Shown: positions 1 through 10,121, counted from the stretch's first letter. The stretch is 64,000 nucleotides of DNA from JAPLDB01 sp038230515 (GCA_038230515.1 JBBRND010000004.1:62001-126000), one strand, 5' to 3'. The notes: generated from the letters alone by a model not told the origin. Numbers and translations are program-made.

Positions 1-158
1 AAGAAAAATGCGATGCAATCAGAAAGAAGAATGCAAGACAGAAAAGATAAAGACGATTTTCTTTTCGGGGAGCGCGCATAAGAGAAAATAGCGAAGATCA
101 AAGATAGGTGATTGGCGGGATTGGCAAAATAAAAGTAGTTATGCCATTACTGCTCTAC

Positions 159-187
159 AAAAAGAAGGGCTGCCTTACCGGCAGCCC
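159..187 (-). terminator. Intrinsic terminator after the toxin gene (copy 1 of a duplicated 29-bp element)
   Basis: Stem GGGCTGCC / GGCAGCCC with a 5-nt loop at 167-187, followed on the minus strand by a T-rich tract. It begins 1 nt past the toxin stop codon. The whole 29 bp recur unchanged at 731-759 behind rpoC. Confidence 0.8.
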
Positions 188-188
188 C

Positions 189-476
189 TTATTTTACCTT
201 TTGTTTCCTGCTTTGATGCAAAACTCTGATCACTTCGATATTTTGCTTTAAAGAATCCGAACGGTAATAAATGTTGAAGGGAAATTTTCGAAGGACATGT
301 TTTCTGATATTTCTGAAAACAACCGGAAACGCTTCAGGATTGGTTTTGATGAAAGCGAAGCCATCATCTACCGCTGATATAAAACGTTCTCCTAATCCCT
401 GCTGCTGCACCTCATACCAGATGAATGATTCATCAAGATCGCTTTCGGCATCGGTTGAAATAAAAAGAGATGCCAT
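189..476 (-). CDS. RelE/ParE-family toxin
   Basis: A 95-residue protein with the layout of the RelE/ParE superfamily: an N-terminal helical part (residues 8-35, with SDLDESFIWYEVQQQGLGER) and a C-terminal beta part with LRKFPFNIYYR and a final EVIRVLHQSRK. Toxins of this fold either cleave mRNA at the ribosome (RelE) or poison gyrase (ParE). The sequence alone does not decide between them, although the helix-rich N-terminus and the 'RKFPF.IYY' strand are usual in ParE-like members. It follows the antitoxin with a TAATG overlap (shared base 476), so the two are translationally coupled. An intrinsic terminator follows the stop. The pair is probably self-regulated by the toxin-antitoxin complex, as is usual in the family, but no operator was identified. 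Confidence 0.85.
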   Translation of the reverse strand: MASLFISTDAESDLDESFIWYEVQQQGLGERFISAVDDGFAFIKTNPEAFPVVFRNIRKHVLRKFPFNIYYRSDSLKQNIEVIRVLHQSRKQKVK

Positions 477-697
477 TATTTTTTCTTACCGTACTTTACT
501 TTCACATCCTCCCACATACTGAATTGAGATTTTCCTTCTTCAATCCGGCTTAAAGTTTCCTGTAGAATCTTTTTATGCTCTTCGGAAATGTCGGGAGAAA
601 CGGGCGCAGAAGAAATGTCATCCCATAACTCCTGAACCAATTCAATTTTCTCTTCACGATTCAGATTCCGAAAAATATTCTGTTGATCTTTTGTCAT
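476..697 (-). CDS. Antitoxin of a ParE/RelE-type module (addiction-module component family)
   Basis: A 73-residue acidic protein with the signature of the 'putative addiction module component' family: a helical N-terminus with EEKIELVQELWDDIS, a middle HKKILQETLSRIEEG, and an aromatic C-terminal tail (SMWEDVKVKYGKKK) expected to wrap the toxin. It lies immediately upstream of the toxin and overlaps it by one base. The cassette occupies the space between two identical terminators, which suggests it arrived or was duplicated there as a unit. Confidence 0.85.
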   Translation of the reverse strand: MTKDQQNIFRNLNREEKIELVQELWDDISSAPVSPDISEEHKKILQETLSRIEEGKSQFSMWEDVKVKYGKKK

Positions 698-730
698 GGC
701 AATTGTTTTTATGCAAAGATAAAGGAAAGA

Positions 731-759
731 AAAAAGAAGGGCTGCCTTACCGGCAGCCC
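731..759 (-). terminator. Intrinsic terminator after rpoC (copy 2 of the duplicated 29-bp element)
   Basis: Hairpin GGGCTGCC-TTACC-GGCAGCCC at 739-759 with a pyrimidine-rich tail on the minus strand, 25 nt past the rpoC stop. It is identical over 29 bp to the element at 159-187. Confidence 0.8.
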
Positions 760-784
760 TCTATTCGTACATTCGTATTTAGTA

Positions 785-3700
785 CTACCGCACCATCTGC
801 TCTTCTTCCTTCTTGGAAGCCATCAGCAAATCGTACTCTTCCTGCGAACCAACGATGATCTTCTCGTATTCGCGCAGACCAGTACCTGCAGGAATGAGGT
901 GACCAACGATTACGTTCTCTTTCAGTCCGAGAAGGTGATCTACTTTTCCGTTTACGGCAGCTTCGTTCAGCACCTTTGTAGTTTCCTGGAACGATGCCGC
1001 AGAAATCCAACTCTTGGTATGCAAAGATGCCTGTGTGATTCCTTGCAGCACCGGGGACGATGTAGCTGGAACAGCAGGACGAGCTTCAATCAGTTGCGCG
1101 TCTTTACGTTTGAGAATGGAATTCTCTTCACGGAATTTGCGCAGCGTCATGATCTGTCCGGCCTTTGCTTCAGGAGAATCTCCCGGCTCAAGTACCACTA
1201 CTTTATCCATCATCTCATCATTCTCGGTGATAAAGTCCACACGATCTACATATTCTTTTTCAAGTAACATGGTATCTCCCGGATCTTCAATCATCACCTT
1301 GCGCATCATCTGACGAACGATTACTTCAAAGTGTTTGTCGTTAATTTTCACACCCTGCAAACGATATACTTCCTGTACTTCGTTAACAAGATACTCCTGC
1401 ACCATGCTTGGTCCTTTAATAGCAAGAATATCACTCGGAGTGATGGCTCCATCGCTCAATGCTTCTCCTGCTTTTACAAAATCGTTATCCTGAACAAGGA
1501 TGTGTTTCGATAATGCCACCTGATACTTCTTAGTTTCACCATCACGCGATGTAACAATAATTTCTCTATTACCGCGTTTGATGCCACCGTAAGAAACGAT
1601 TCCGTCAATTTCAGAAACCACTGCGGGGTTCGAAGGATTACGCGCTTCGAAAAGTTCTGTAACACGAGGCAGTCCACCGGTAATATCCCCGCTCTTGCCT
1701 GATGCTCTCGGAATTTTTACCAGCACATCTCCGGCTTTAATCTTCTGCCCGCTATTAACCATAATGTGTGCCCCAACAGGAATGTTATAGCCCTTAAGCA
1801 CATCTTTAGTTTCGCCCATAACTTTTATGAGCGGGTTCTTCGTCTTATCTCTTGTTTCGATAATTACTTTTTCCTTATAGCCAGTTTGGTCATCACTTTC
1901 TTCACGGAAAGTAACTCCTTCCTCCACGCTTTCAAAAACGATTTTACCTGCTACTTCAGAAAGGATAACTGCATTGTAAGGATCCCAGTTACAGATTACA
2001 TCTCCTTTGGCGACTATTGCTTTATTTTTTATATGAACCTTGGCTCCGTACGGAATGTTTGAAGTAGTAAGTACTGTACCTGTATTAGGATCACTTATAC
2101 GTACTTCACCGGAACGCCCGATAACCACATCATATTCTTTGGTGCCGTCCTTGGCTTTTACGGTTTTTAAATCTTCGAACTCTATTTTGCCGGCAAACTT
2201 CGCCTTCAATTCACTTTCAGTGATTGACTTACTCGCTGTACCACCCACGTGGAAGGTGCGGAGTGTAAGCTGTGTACCCGGTTCACCAATACTTTGAGCC
2301 GCAATTACACCAACGGCTTCACCCTTCTCAACCATTCGACCGGTTGCAAGATTTCGTCCGTAGCATTTCGCACACACACCTTTTACTGATTCGCATGTGA
2401 GCACAGAACGGATCTCCACAGTTTCAATAGGAGAGTTTTCGATAAGATCAGCAACCTCTTCTTTTATTTCCTGGCCTGCACCAATAATTAATTTATTTGT
2501 TGACGGATGATAAATATTATGAACAGTCACACGACCAAGAATACGATCATATAATGATTCCACCACATCTTCGTTATTCTTCAATGCTGTTTCAGCAAGT
2601 CCTCGAAGTGTTCCGCAATCGGGTTCGGTGATGATTACGTCCTGAGATACATCCACCAAACGTCTTGTAAGATACCCCGCATCTGCTGTCTTCAGCGCTG
2701 TATCAGCAAGACCTTTACGCGCTCCGTGAGTGGAGATAAAGTATTCAAGAATGGAAAGACCTTCTTTAAAGTTTGAAAGAATCGGATTCTCGATAATTGA
2801 TCCTCCACCGCTTCCGCTCTTTTGAGGTTTTGCCATCAGACCACGCATTCCGCCAAGCTGACGAATCTGCTCCTTAGAGCCACGTGCACCAGAGTCAAGC
2901 ATCATGTAGATGGAATTGAATCCTTGTTTATCGGTGCTGATTTGTTTCATCAACGTATCTGTTATCCGGGAATTAGTACGCGTCCAGATATCAATGATCT
3001 GATTGTAACGTTCATTGTAAGTAATGAAACCCATGTTGTAATTGCTCAACACTTCTTCCACTTCCGTGTTCGCTTTATCAACTAACTCTGCTTTTGCAGC
3101 AGGTACTTGCACATCATCAAGGTTAAATGATAATCCGCCCTTGAACGCCATACTGAATCCAAGATCCTTAATATCATCAAGGAACTTAGCTGTCTTTGCA
3201 ATGCCGCACTTCTTTAGTACCTGACCAATAATATCGCGAAGAGATTTTTTGGTCAATAATTCATTGATGTATCCATTCTCTTTCGGCACAACTTGATTAA
3301 AGAGAACTCGGCCTACTGTAGTTTCAATTAATTTTGTTACTAATTTTTCATTATCTATGTGGTTGTCTATTCTAACTTTTATCCACGCATGAAGATCGAT
3401 GCGACCTTCATTGTAACTGATAATTACTTCCTCAGGAGAATAGAATGAAGCACCCTGGCCTTTCACTTTTGCTTTGCCTTCTGTCTTTTTTCCCTTAGTG
3501 GTGTAATACAAACCAAGAACCATGTCCTGAGAAGGAACAGTGATAGGTGCGCCATTGGCAGGGTTTAAAATATTGTGAGAAGCAAGCATCAACATTTGTG
3601 CTTCAAGGACAGCAGCATGACCAAGCGGAACGTGAACAGCCATTTGGTCACCGTCAAAGTCAGCATTGAAGGCAGTACACACTAACGGATGCAACTGAAT

Positions 3701-5080
3701 TGCTTTTCCCTCCACTAATTTTGGTTGGAAGGCTTGAATACCCAATCTGTGAAGGGTCGGAGCGCGATTGAGAAGAACTGGATGGCCTTTCAATACGTTT
3801 TCCAGAATATCCCACACGATAGGATCTTTACGGTCAACAATTTTTTTTGCGCTTTTTACTGTCTTTACTACACCGCGCTCAATCATCTTTCGAATGATAA
3901 ACGGCTTAAAGAGTTCTGCTGCCATGTCTTTTGGAAGACCACACTCGTGAAGTTTCATATCAGGTCCAACGACAATTACTGAACGGGCTGAATAGTCAAC
4001 GCGTTTACCAAGTAAGTTTTGACGGAAGCGACCTTGTTTCCCTTTCAATGAGTCAGAAAGTGACTTCAACGCGCGATTACTTTCTGTCTTTACTGCATTT
4101 ACTTTTCTCGAATTATCAAAAAGAGAATCCACCGCTTCCTGCAACATACGTTTCTCGTTGCGGAGAATTACATCAGGAGCTTTTATTTCGAGAAGACGCT
4201 TTAACCGATTATTACGGATAATTACACGTCTGTATAAATCATTTAAATCTGAGGTTGCAAAACGGCCTCCATCCAATGGAACAAGGGGGCGAAGTTCAGG
4301 GGGAATAACCGGAACTACCTTCACAATCATCCACTCCGGTTGGTTTTCCACATTGAGTTTAGCAGCGCGAAATGCTTCTACAACGCTCAATCTTTTCAAA
4401 GCTTCATTTTTCCGTTGTTGTGATGTTTCATTATTCGCCTGATGACGCAGAGAGAAAGAAAGCTCATCCAGTTTTAGGCGCGCAAGCAACTTGTACAATG
4501 CTTCCGCCCCCATTTCTGCCATAAATTTATTCGGATCGCTTTCATCAAGATGCGCATTATCTTTCGGGAGCGTATCCACGATGGCGAGGTATTCATCTTC
4601 TGTTAAGAAGTCCAAATAGTTTACACCATCGGCTGCTTTAATGCCTGGATTGATCACAACATAACGTTCATAATAAATGATCATGTCTAGCTTCTTGCTT
4701 GGCAACCCAAGCAGGTAACCAATCTTATTTGGTAGAGAACGGAAATACCAGATGTGCGCAACAGGCACAGTCAACTGAATGTGACCCATGCGCTCTCTGC
4801 GTACTTTTTTCTCAGTTACCTCTACACCACAACGGTCGCATACAATACCCTTATAGCGGATGCGTTTGTATTTTCCGCAATGACATTCCCAATCTTTTAC
4901 CGGACCGAAAATACGTTCGCAGAATAATCCATCACGCTCCGGCTTGTAAGTGCGGTAATTGATGGTTTCAGGTTTCAATACTTCACCGCTGCTTTGCTCA
5001 AGAATATGTTCAGGAGAAGCAAGCGAGATAATAATCTTAGTGAAGTTGGATTTGATTTTTATTTCTTTTCTGGTTGCCAT
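785..5080 (-). CDS. rpoC: DNA-directed RNA polymerase subunit beta'
   Basis: A 1431-residue beta' subunit, of usual Bacteroidota length. It forms the clamp and half of the active centre of RNA polymerase. The N-terminal zinc ribbon has Cys66, Cys68, Cys81 and Cys84. The catalytic Mg-binding loop NADFDGDQ lies near residues 470-477, followed by the bridge-helix/trigger-loop region (GARGSKEQIRQLGGMRGLM). The second zinc site lies in the block with CESVKGVCAKCYGRNLATG. It follows rpoB with a 101-bp spacer that is itself an inverted repeat, so the two genes are probably co-transcribed. No truncation was seen. Confidence 0.99.
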   Translation of the reverse strand: MATRKEIKIKSNFTKIIISLASPEHILEQSSGEVLKPETINYRTYKPERDGLFCERIFGPVKDWECHCGKYKRIRYKGIVCDRCGVEVTEKKVRRERMGHIQLTVPVAHIWYFRSLPNKIGYLLGLPSKKLDMIIYYERYVVINPGIKAADGVNYLDFLTEDEYLAIVDTLPKDNAHLDESDPNKFMAEMGAEALYKLLARLKLDELSFSLRHQANNETSQQRKNEALKRLSVVEAFRAAKLNVENQPEWMIVKVVPVIPPELRPLVPLDGGRFATSDLNDLYRRVIIRNNRLKRLLEIKAPDVILRNEKRMLQEAVDSLFDNSRKVNAVKTESNRALKSLSDSLKGKQGRFRQNLLGKRVDYSARSVIVVGPDMKLHECGLPKDMAAELFKPFIIRKMIERGVVKTVKSAKKIVDRKDPIVWDILENVLKGHPVLLNRAPTLHRLGIQAFQPKLVEGKAIQLHPLVCTAFNADFDGDQMAVHVPLGHAAVLEAQMLMLASHNILNPANGAPITVPSQDMVLGLYYTTKGKKTEGKAKVKGQGASFYSPEEVIISYNEGRIDLHAWIKVRIDNHIDNEKLVTKLIETTVGRVLFNQVVPKENGYINELLTKKSLRDIIGQVLKKCGIAKTAKFLDDIKDLGFSMAFKGGLSFNLDDVQVPAAKAELVDKANTEVEEVLSNYNMGFITYNERYNQIIDIWTRTNSRITDTLMKQISTDKQGFNSIYMMLDSGARGSKEQIRQLGGMRGLMAKPQKSGSGGGSIIENPILSNFKEGLSILEYFISTHGARKGLADTALKTADAGYLTRRLVDVSQDVIITEPDCGTLRGLAETALKNNEDVVESLYDRILGRVTVHNIYHPSTNKLIIGAGQEIKEEVADLIENSPIETVEIRSVLTCESVKGVCAKCYGRNLATGRMVEKGEAVGVIAAQSIGEPGTQLTLRTFHVGGTASKSITESELKAKFAGKIEFEDLKTVKAKDGTKEYDVVIGRSGEVRISDPNTGTVLTTSNIPYGAKVHIKNKAIVAKGDVICNWDPYNAVILSEVAGKIVFESVEEGVTFREESDDQTGYKEKVIIETRDKTKNPLIKVMGETKDVLKGYNIPVGAHIMVNSGQKIKAGDVLVKIPRASGKSGDITGGLPRVTELFEARNPSNPAVVSEIDGIVSYGGIKRGNREIIVTSRDGETKKYQVALSKHILVQDNDFVKAGEALSDGAITPSDILAIKGPSMVQEYLVNEVQEVYRLQGVKINDKHFEVIVRQMMRKVMIEDPGDTMLLEKEYVDRVDFITENDEMMDKVVVLEPGDSPEAKAGQIMTLRKFREENSILKRKDAQLIEARPAVPATSSPVLQGITQASLHTKSWISAASFQETTKVLNEAAVNGKVDHLLGLKENVIVGHLIPAGTGLREYEKIIVGSQEEYDLLMASKKEEEQMVR

Positions 5081-5090
5081 TTCTGTTTAC

Positions 5091-5182
5091 GTTTAAAGTT
5101 TAAGGTTTAAAGTTTAAGGTCGTTTAAGCGTCTAAGGTTTATTGCATTTAACTTTGAACCTTAAACACGTTAAACTTTAAAC
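5091..5182. repeat. Inverted repeat of TTAAAGTTTAAGG-type words between rpoB and rpoC
   Basis: The left arm repeats gtttaaagtttaagg twice. The right arm carries the complementary words (accttaaac, gttaaactttaaac). The two arms can fold into a long imperfect hairpin in the rpoB-rpoC transcript. A related inverted repeat lies upstream of rpoB (9027-9086). The function is unknown; it could be a processing or attenuation site. Confidence 0.75.
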
Positions 5183-8100
5183 TAATCAAGCGTTATCTTG
5201 AGTCCTAATCCTCTCAACTCATGTAAGAGTACGTTGAATGATTCTGGAATTCCCGGTGTCGGCATGCTATCGCCTTTCACAATTGATTCGTATGCTTTTG
5301 CTCTTCCTATTACATCATCCGATTTAACAGTAAGAATTTCCTGAAGAATGTTTGCAGCACCGAATGCTTCAAGTGCCCAGACTTCCATTTCTCCAAAACG
5401 CTGACCTCCGAATTGTGCTTTACCACCAAGCGGCTGTTGCGTAATCAACGAGTAAGGTCCAATAGAACGCGCGTGCATCTTATCATCAACCATGTGGCCA
5501 AGCTTCAGCATATAAATCACACCAACAGTTGCCAACTGATCGAACTTGTCGCCAGTACCGCCATCATACAATACGGTACTTCCAAATTTAGGTAGATCAG
5601 CTTTGGTTACCCATTCGTCAATCTGAGCATAGGTTGCTCCGTCAAAAATTGGCGTAGCGAATTTAACTCCGAGTTTAAGTCCTGCCCAACCTAGAATGGT
5701 TTCGTAAATCTGACCAAGGTTCATACGCGATGGTACTCCAAGTGGGTTGAGAACGATGTCAACAGGAGTTCCGTCAGCGAGGTAAGGCATGTCTTCATCG
5801 CGAACAATTTTCGCAACGATTCCTTTATTTCCGTGACGACCTGCCATCTTATCCCCAACTTTCAGCTTACGTTTTTTCGCGATGTAAACTTTTGCAAGCT
5901 GCATGATGCCGGCAGGTAATTCATCTCCGACTGTGAGAGAAAATTTTCTGCGTTTGTAAACACCTGTAACATCATTATACTTGATGGTATAATTATGCAG
6001 CAGTTGTTTGATCTGCTCATTCTTCTCACGATCAGTCGTCCACTTGTTTGGATTTACTGTTTCGTAATTCATATCAGCCAGCATCTTCTGCGTGAACTTC
6101 GCTCCTTTCGGAACTACCTGTTCTTTAAAAATGTCAACCACACCCTGCGATGTTTTGCCGCTTACCAAAACAAAAAGCTTATCAATCAACTTTTCTTTCA
6201 GTTCTGCAGCAATTAAATTATATTCTTTGTCTAACTTTTCAAGTTGTGTCTTCTCATCACTCTTCATTGATTTATCCTTGAGAAGAATCCGCGAGAACAA
6301 ACGCTTGTCAATTACAACTCCGCGAACTGAAGGCGGAACTTTCAATGAAGCATCTTTCACATCGCCCGCTTTATCTCCGAAGATGGCACGAAGAAGTTTT
6401 TCTTCAGGTGATGGGTCTGTTTCTCCTTTCGGAGTGATCTTGCCAATGAGAATATCTCCCTCCGAAACTTCTGCACCGATGCGGATAATTCCATGCTCAT
6501 CTAAATCCTTTGTCGCTTCTTCACTCACGTTCGGAATATCAGCAGTGAGTTCTTCCATACCGCGTTTGGTATCGCGAACTTCAAGTGAGTATTCGTCAAT
6601 GTGAATGGAAGTGAAAATATCTTCACGCAACACACGCTCGCTGATTACAATTGCATCTTCAAAGTTGTAGCCCTTCCATGGCATGAACGCCACTTTCAGG
6701 TTACGACCTAATGCAAGTTCACCATCCTGGGTTGCGTATCCTTCAGAAAGAACCTGTCCCTTCTTCACCTTTTGTCCTTTGCGAACAATCGGTTTCAAGT
6801 TAATGCAAGTGCTTTGATTTGTTTTATGAAACTTTGTAAGCTTGTATGTCTTCACATCGTCTTCAAAACTGATAAGACGCTCATGCTCTTTACGAGAATA
6901 ACGGATCGTGATTTCATTTGCATCAACATACTCCACTACTCCATCACCTTCTGCATTAATGAGTACGCGCGAGTCCTGTGCAATGCGTCCTTCAAGACCA
7001 GTACCAACGATCGGAGCTTCCGAACGAAGAAGAGGGACTGACTGACGTTGCATGTTCGATCCCATGAGCGCACGGTTCGCATCATCATGCTCAAGAAACG
7101 GAATGAGCGATGCTGCAATCGAAGCAATCTGATTCGGAGCAACATCCATTAAGTCAATTTTCTCTGGCTCAAGCAAAGGAAAATCACCGAGGTAACGCGC
7201 CTTTACTTTATGATCTTTGAACTTACCGTGCTCATCAATATTTGCATTCGCCTGCGCGATTACTTTATTGTCTTCTTCTTCAGCAGTCAAATAAATTACG
7301 GGCTTATCAACATCTACTTTTCCGTCTGTAAGAGAGCGGTAAGGCGTTTCGATAAATCCGAGATTATTTATTTTCGCATACACACACAAAGAAGAAATCA
7401 AACCGATGTTCGGTCCTTCAGGAGTTTCAATTGTGCAGAGACGACCATAGTGTGTATAGTGAACGTCACGAACTTCGAAGCCCGCGCGCTCACGCGAAAG
7501 ACCACCCGGCCCGAGTGCGGACAACCTTCTCTTATGCGTAATCTCAGCAAGTGGATTTGTTTGATCCATGAACTGAGAAAGCTGATTCGTTCCGAAGAAA
7601 GAATTGATTACTGATGAAAGTGTTTTCGCGTTGATCAAATCAGCAGGAGTGAACACTTCATTGTCACGAACGTTCATACGCTCGCGAATGGTACGCGCCA
7701 TCCGCGCGAGTCCGATTCCGAATTGTGTGTACAACTGCTCACCAACGGTGCGAACACGTCTGTTTGACAAGTGATCAATGTCATCCACTTCAGCTTTGGA
7801 GTTCACCAACTGAATTAGATTTTTAATGATCATGATAATATCTTCCTTCGTAAGAACTCTGTTCTCAGGAGGAATTTGCAATCCAAGTTTTTTGTTGATT
7901 CGGTAACGACCAACTTCACCAAGATCGTATCTCTTGTCGGAGAAAAATAGTTTGTCAATAATACCCCGTGCTGTTTCATAATCAGGCGGCTCTGCATTAC
8001 GCAACTGGCGGTAGATGTATTCAACAGCTTCCTTTTCTGAATTGGAAGTATCCTTCTGCATGGTGTTATAAATGATTGCATAATCACCTGCATTTATTTC

Positions 8101-8994
8101 TGCCTTGTGTAGAATAATTGTTTTTGAACCTGCATCGAGAACCAAATCAACGTGATGTTCTTCAATGATCGTTTCACGCTCAATGACAACTTCGTTACGT
8201 TCGATGGAAACCACTTCGCCTGTATCTTCATCCACGAAATCTTCCACCCAAGTTTTCAAAACACGCGCGGCAAGTTTTCGACCGATGCTGCTCTTCAGTG
8301 ATGCCTTGCTTACTTTTATTTCATCAGCAAGACCAAAGATTTCAAGAATGTCTTTGTCGAACTGATAACCGATTGCACGGAGAAGAGTAGTAACAGGAAA
8401 TTTTTTCTTACGGTCAATATATGCGTACATGACACTGTTGATGTCAGTCGCAAATTCAATCCATGAACCCTTGAAAGGAATTACACGAGCCGAATATAAT
8501 TTCGTTCCGTTGGCATGACGGCTTTGACCGAAGAACACACCAGGCGAACGATGAAGCTGAGACACCACTACGCGCTCTGCACCATTGATCACGAAGGTTC
8601 CCTTCGGAGTCATGTACGGAATTGTACCAAGGTACACGTCCTGCACGATCGTTTCGAAATCCTCATGCTCGGGATCGGTACAGTACAATTTTAATTTCGC
8701 TTTTAGCGGAACGCTGTGCGTTAATCCGCGCTCGATACATTCATCAATTGAATACCGTGGTGGATCAATGAAGTAGTCGAGAAATTCCAAAACAAAGTTA
8801 TTGCGTGAATCCGTGATCGGAAAGTTCTCGCTGAACACTTTATACAAACCTTCATTCTGGCGATTGTCAGAAGTGGTTTCAAGCTGGAAGAAATCCTGAA
8901 AAGATTTCAATTGAATATCCAGAAAATCGGGATACTCAATTCCATGCTTGCTGGTTGAGAAGTTGATTCTTTTTTGGCTGAGAGTTGTTGACAC
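5182..8994 (-). CDS. rpoB: DNA-directed RNA polymerase subunit beta
   Basis: A 1270-residue beta subunit, full length for Bacteroidota. Recognisable blocks are the rifampicin-pocket region (FFGTNQLSQFMDQTNPLAE, then THKRRLSALGPGGL), the conserved GRLCTIETPEGPNIGLI, the KVGDKMAGRHGNKG block near the active centre, and the C-terminal GGQRFGEMEVWALEAFGAA that contacts beta'. It is encoded between rplL and rpoC in the usual order. Its start ATG is followed by MSTTLSQKRINFS, as in relatives. The rifampicin pocket shows the common sensitive-type residues as far as can be judged by eye. Confidence 0.99.
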   Translation of the reverse strand: MSTTLSQKRINFSTSKHGIEYPDFLDIQLKSFQDFFQLETTSDNRQNEGLYKVFSENFPITDSRNNFVLEFLDYFIDPPRYSIDECIERGLTHSVPLKAKLKLYCTDPEHEDFETIVQDVYLGTIPYMTPKGTFVINGAERVVVSQLHRSPGVFFGQSRHANGTKLYSARVIPFKGSWIEFATDINSVMYAYIDRKKKFPVTTLLRAIGYQFDKDILEIFGLADEIKVSKASLKSSIGRKLAARVLKTWVEDFVDEDTGEVVSIERNEVVIERETIIEEHHVDLVLDAGSKTIILHKAEINAGDYAIIYNTMQKDTSNSEKEAVEYIYRQLRNAEPPDYETARGIIDKLFFSDKRYDLGEVGRYRINKKLGLQIPPENRVLTKEDIIMIIKNLIQLVNSKAEVDDIDHLSNRRVRTVGEQLYTQFGIGLARMARTIRERMNVRDNEVFTPADLINAKTLSSVINSFFGTNQLSQFMDQTNPLAEITHKRRLSALGPGGLSRERAGFEVRDVHYTHYGRLCTIETPEGPNIGLISSLCVYAKINNLGFIETPYRSLTDGKVDVDKPVIYLTAEEEDNKVIAQANANIDEHGKFKDHKVKARYLGDFPLLEPEKIDLMDVAPNQIASIAASLIPFLEHDDANRALMGSNMQRQSVPLLRSEAPIVGTGLEGRIAQDSRVLINAEGDGVVEYVDANEITIRYSRKEHERLISFEDDVKTYKLTKFHKTNQSTCINLKPIVRKGQKVKKGQVLSEGYATQDGELALGRNLKVAFMPWKGYNFEDAIVISERVLREDIFTSIHIDEYSLEVRDTKRGMEELTADIPNVSEEATKDLDEHGIIRIGAEVSEGDILIGKITPKGETDPSPEEKLLRAIFGDKAGDVKDASLKVPPSVRGVVIDKRLFSRILLKDKSMKSDEKTQLEKLDKEYNLIAAELKEKLIDKLFVLVSGKTSQGVVDIFKEQVVPKGAKFTQKMLADMNYETVNPNKWTTDREKNEQIKQLLHNYTIKYNDVTGVYKRRKFSLTVGDELPAGIMQLAKVYIAKKRKLKVGDKMAGRHGNKGIVAKIVRDEDMPYLADGTPVDIVLNPLGVPSRMNLGQIYETILGWAGLKLGVKFATPIFDGATYAQIDEWVTKADLPKFGSTVLYDGGTGDKFDQLATVGVIYMLKLGHMVDDKMHARSIGPYSLITQQPLGGKAQFGGQRFGEMEVWALEAFGAANILQEILTVKSDDVIGRAKAYESIVKGDSMPTPGIPESFNVLLHELRGLGLKITLD

Positions 8995-9026
8995 GTTAAT
9001 CGAAATTTAAGTAAGTGAATAAAACT

Positions 9027-9086
9027 GTTTAAAATTTAAGGTTTAAAGTTTGAGATTTTATTGAACCCAAACTTTAAACTTTAAAC
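9027..9086. repeat. Inverted repeat of TTTAAAGTTT-type words upstream of rpoB
   Basis: Words gtttaaaatttaagg and tttaaagtttgag on the left face actttaaactttaaac on the right. This is the same word family as the rpoB-rpoC spacer, so rpoB is bracketed by related hairpins. Confidence 0.65.
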
Positions 9087-9144
9087 GCTACTTCAAAATT
9101 CCTAAAAGGAAAGTTGATGCTCTCTTCAACAGAAGAAACAACTC

Positions 9145-9522
9145 TTACTTAACTTCAACCTCTGCGCCCGCCTCTTCCAATTGTTGCTTAAGAGAATTTG
9201 CTTCTTCTTTTGTTACCCCTTCTTTTACTGCTTTCGGAGCGCCATCAACCAAGTCCTTTGCTTCTTTCAAGCCAAGACCTGTCATTTCTTTCACTAACTT
9301 AACGATAGCGAGTTTAGCACCACCCGGAGCTTTAAGGATTACATCAAAAGATGTTTTCTCAGCAGCAGCAGCGCCACCGCCATCGCCACCTGCAGGAGCC
9401 ATTGCAACTGCCGCAGCAGCCGGCTCAATGCCGTACTCATCTTTTAGAATTTTAGCAAGTTCGTTTACTTCTTTCACTGTCAGGTTAACTAATTGATCAG
9501 CGAATGCTTTTAAATCTGCCAT
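9145..9522 (-). CDS. rplL: 50S ribosomal protein L7/L12
   Basis: A 125-residue stalk protein that recruits elongation factors to the large ribosomal subunit. It has an N-terminal dimerisation domain (ADLKAFADQLVNLTVKEVNE), an Ala/Gly-rich flexible hinge near residues 35-55, and the C-terminal factor-binding domain with KLAIVKLVKEMTGLGLKEAK and VDGAPKAVKEGV. It is encoded 71 bp downstream of rplJ, as expected for the L10(L12)n stalk genes, and before rpoB. Confidence 0.98.
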   Translation of the reverse strand: MADLKAFADQLVNLTVKEVNELAKILKDEYGIEPAAAAVAMAPAGGDGGGAAAAEKTSFDVILKAPGGAKLAIVKLVKEMTGLGLKEAKDLVDGAPKAVKEGVTKEEANSLKQQLEEAGAEVEVK

Positions 9523-9593
9523 GATATTTGTTTTTTAAAGGATTAAGAATTTTTAATTTGAATTTATATTTAATGTAAAGGAAGCCGTGTTAT

Positions 9594-10121
9594 TTATTCC
9601 GGTCGCTCGGATAAAGTTTTTAAGATGCCTGCAAGTTTGCCACCACTACTTTGAAGAGCGCTGATAACATTTCGCGCAGGTGATTGCAACAAGCCGATAA
9701 TTTCTCCGATCAATTCGTTTCTGCTCTTCAACGCAGCAAGCGTGTCAAGTTGATCGTCACCGATGAAAACTGCCTGATCAATGAATGCACCTTTCAGAAG
9801 TGGTTTTGTATTTCCGCCTTTGCGAAATTCTTTGATAAGTTTTGCAGGGGCATTCCCTACTTCGCTGAGAAGAATTGCACTCGTGCCTTTCAACGCAACG
9901 AAGATTGGTTCGAACGCTTCTTTGTTCGTCTTCTCCATCGCTTTGCGGATGAGTTTGTTTTTTGCAACAACCATCTTCACATTTTTATTGAAGCAAAGGC
10001 GTCTCAACTGACTTGTCTTTGCAACCGTAAGTGCAGATGTATCTGTAATATAAACAGTAGGGTATTGATTCAACATCCCTGCAATGTCATCTATGATTAT
10101 ATTTTTTTCTTCTTTAGTCAT
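9594..10121 (-). CDS. rplJ: 50S ribosomal protein L10
   Basis: A 175-residue stalk base protein. The N-terminal rRNA-binding part includes TVAKTSQLRRLCFNKNVKM and KNKLIRKAMEK. The C-terminal helix (PARNVISALQSSGGKLAGIL) is where L7/L12 dimers attach. It lies between rplA and rplL. L10 commonly represses its own operon by binding the leader; the 40-nt gap to rplA is too short for me to identify such a structure. Confidence 0.97.
   Translation of the reverse strand: MTKEEKNIIIDDIAGMLNQYPTVYITDTSALTVAKTSQLRRLCFNKNVKMVVAKNKLIRKAMEKTNKEAFEPIFVALKGTSAILLSEVGNAPAKLIKEFRKGGNTKPLLKGAFIDQAVFIGDDQLDTLAALKSRNELIGEIIGLLQSPARNVISALQSSGGKLAGILKTLSERPE

Noticed and set aside
683..1267. Plus-strand open frame antisense to the rpoC 3' end
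   Set aside because: It is the complement of highly conserved rpoC codons, crosses its terminator, and has no recognisable protein features.
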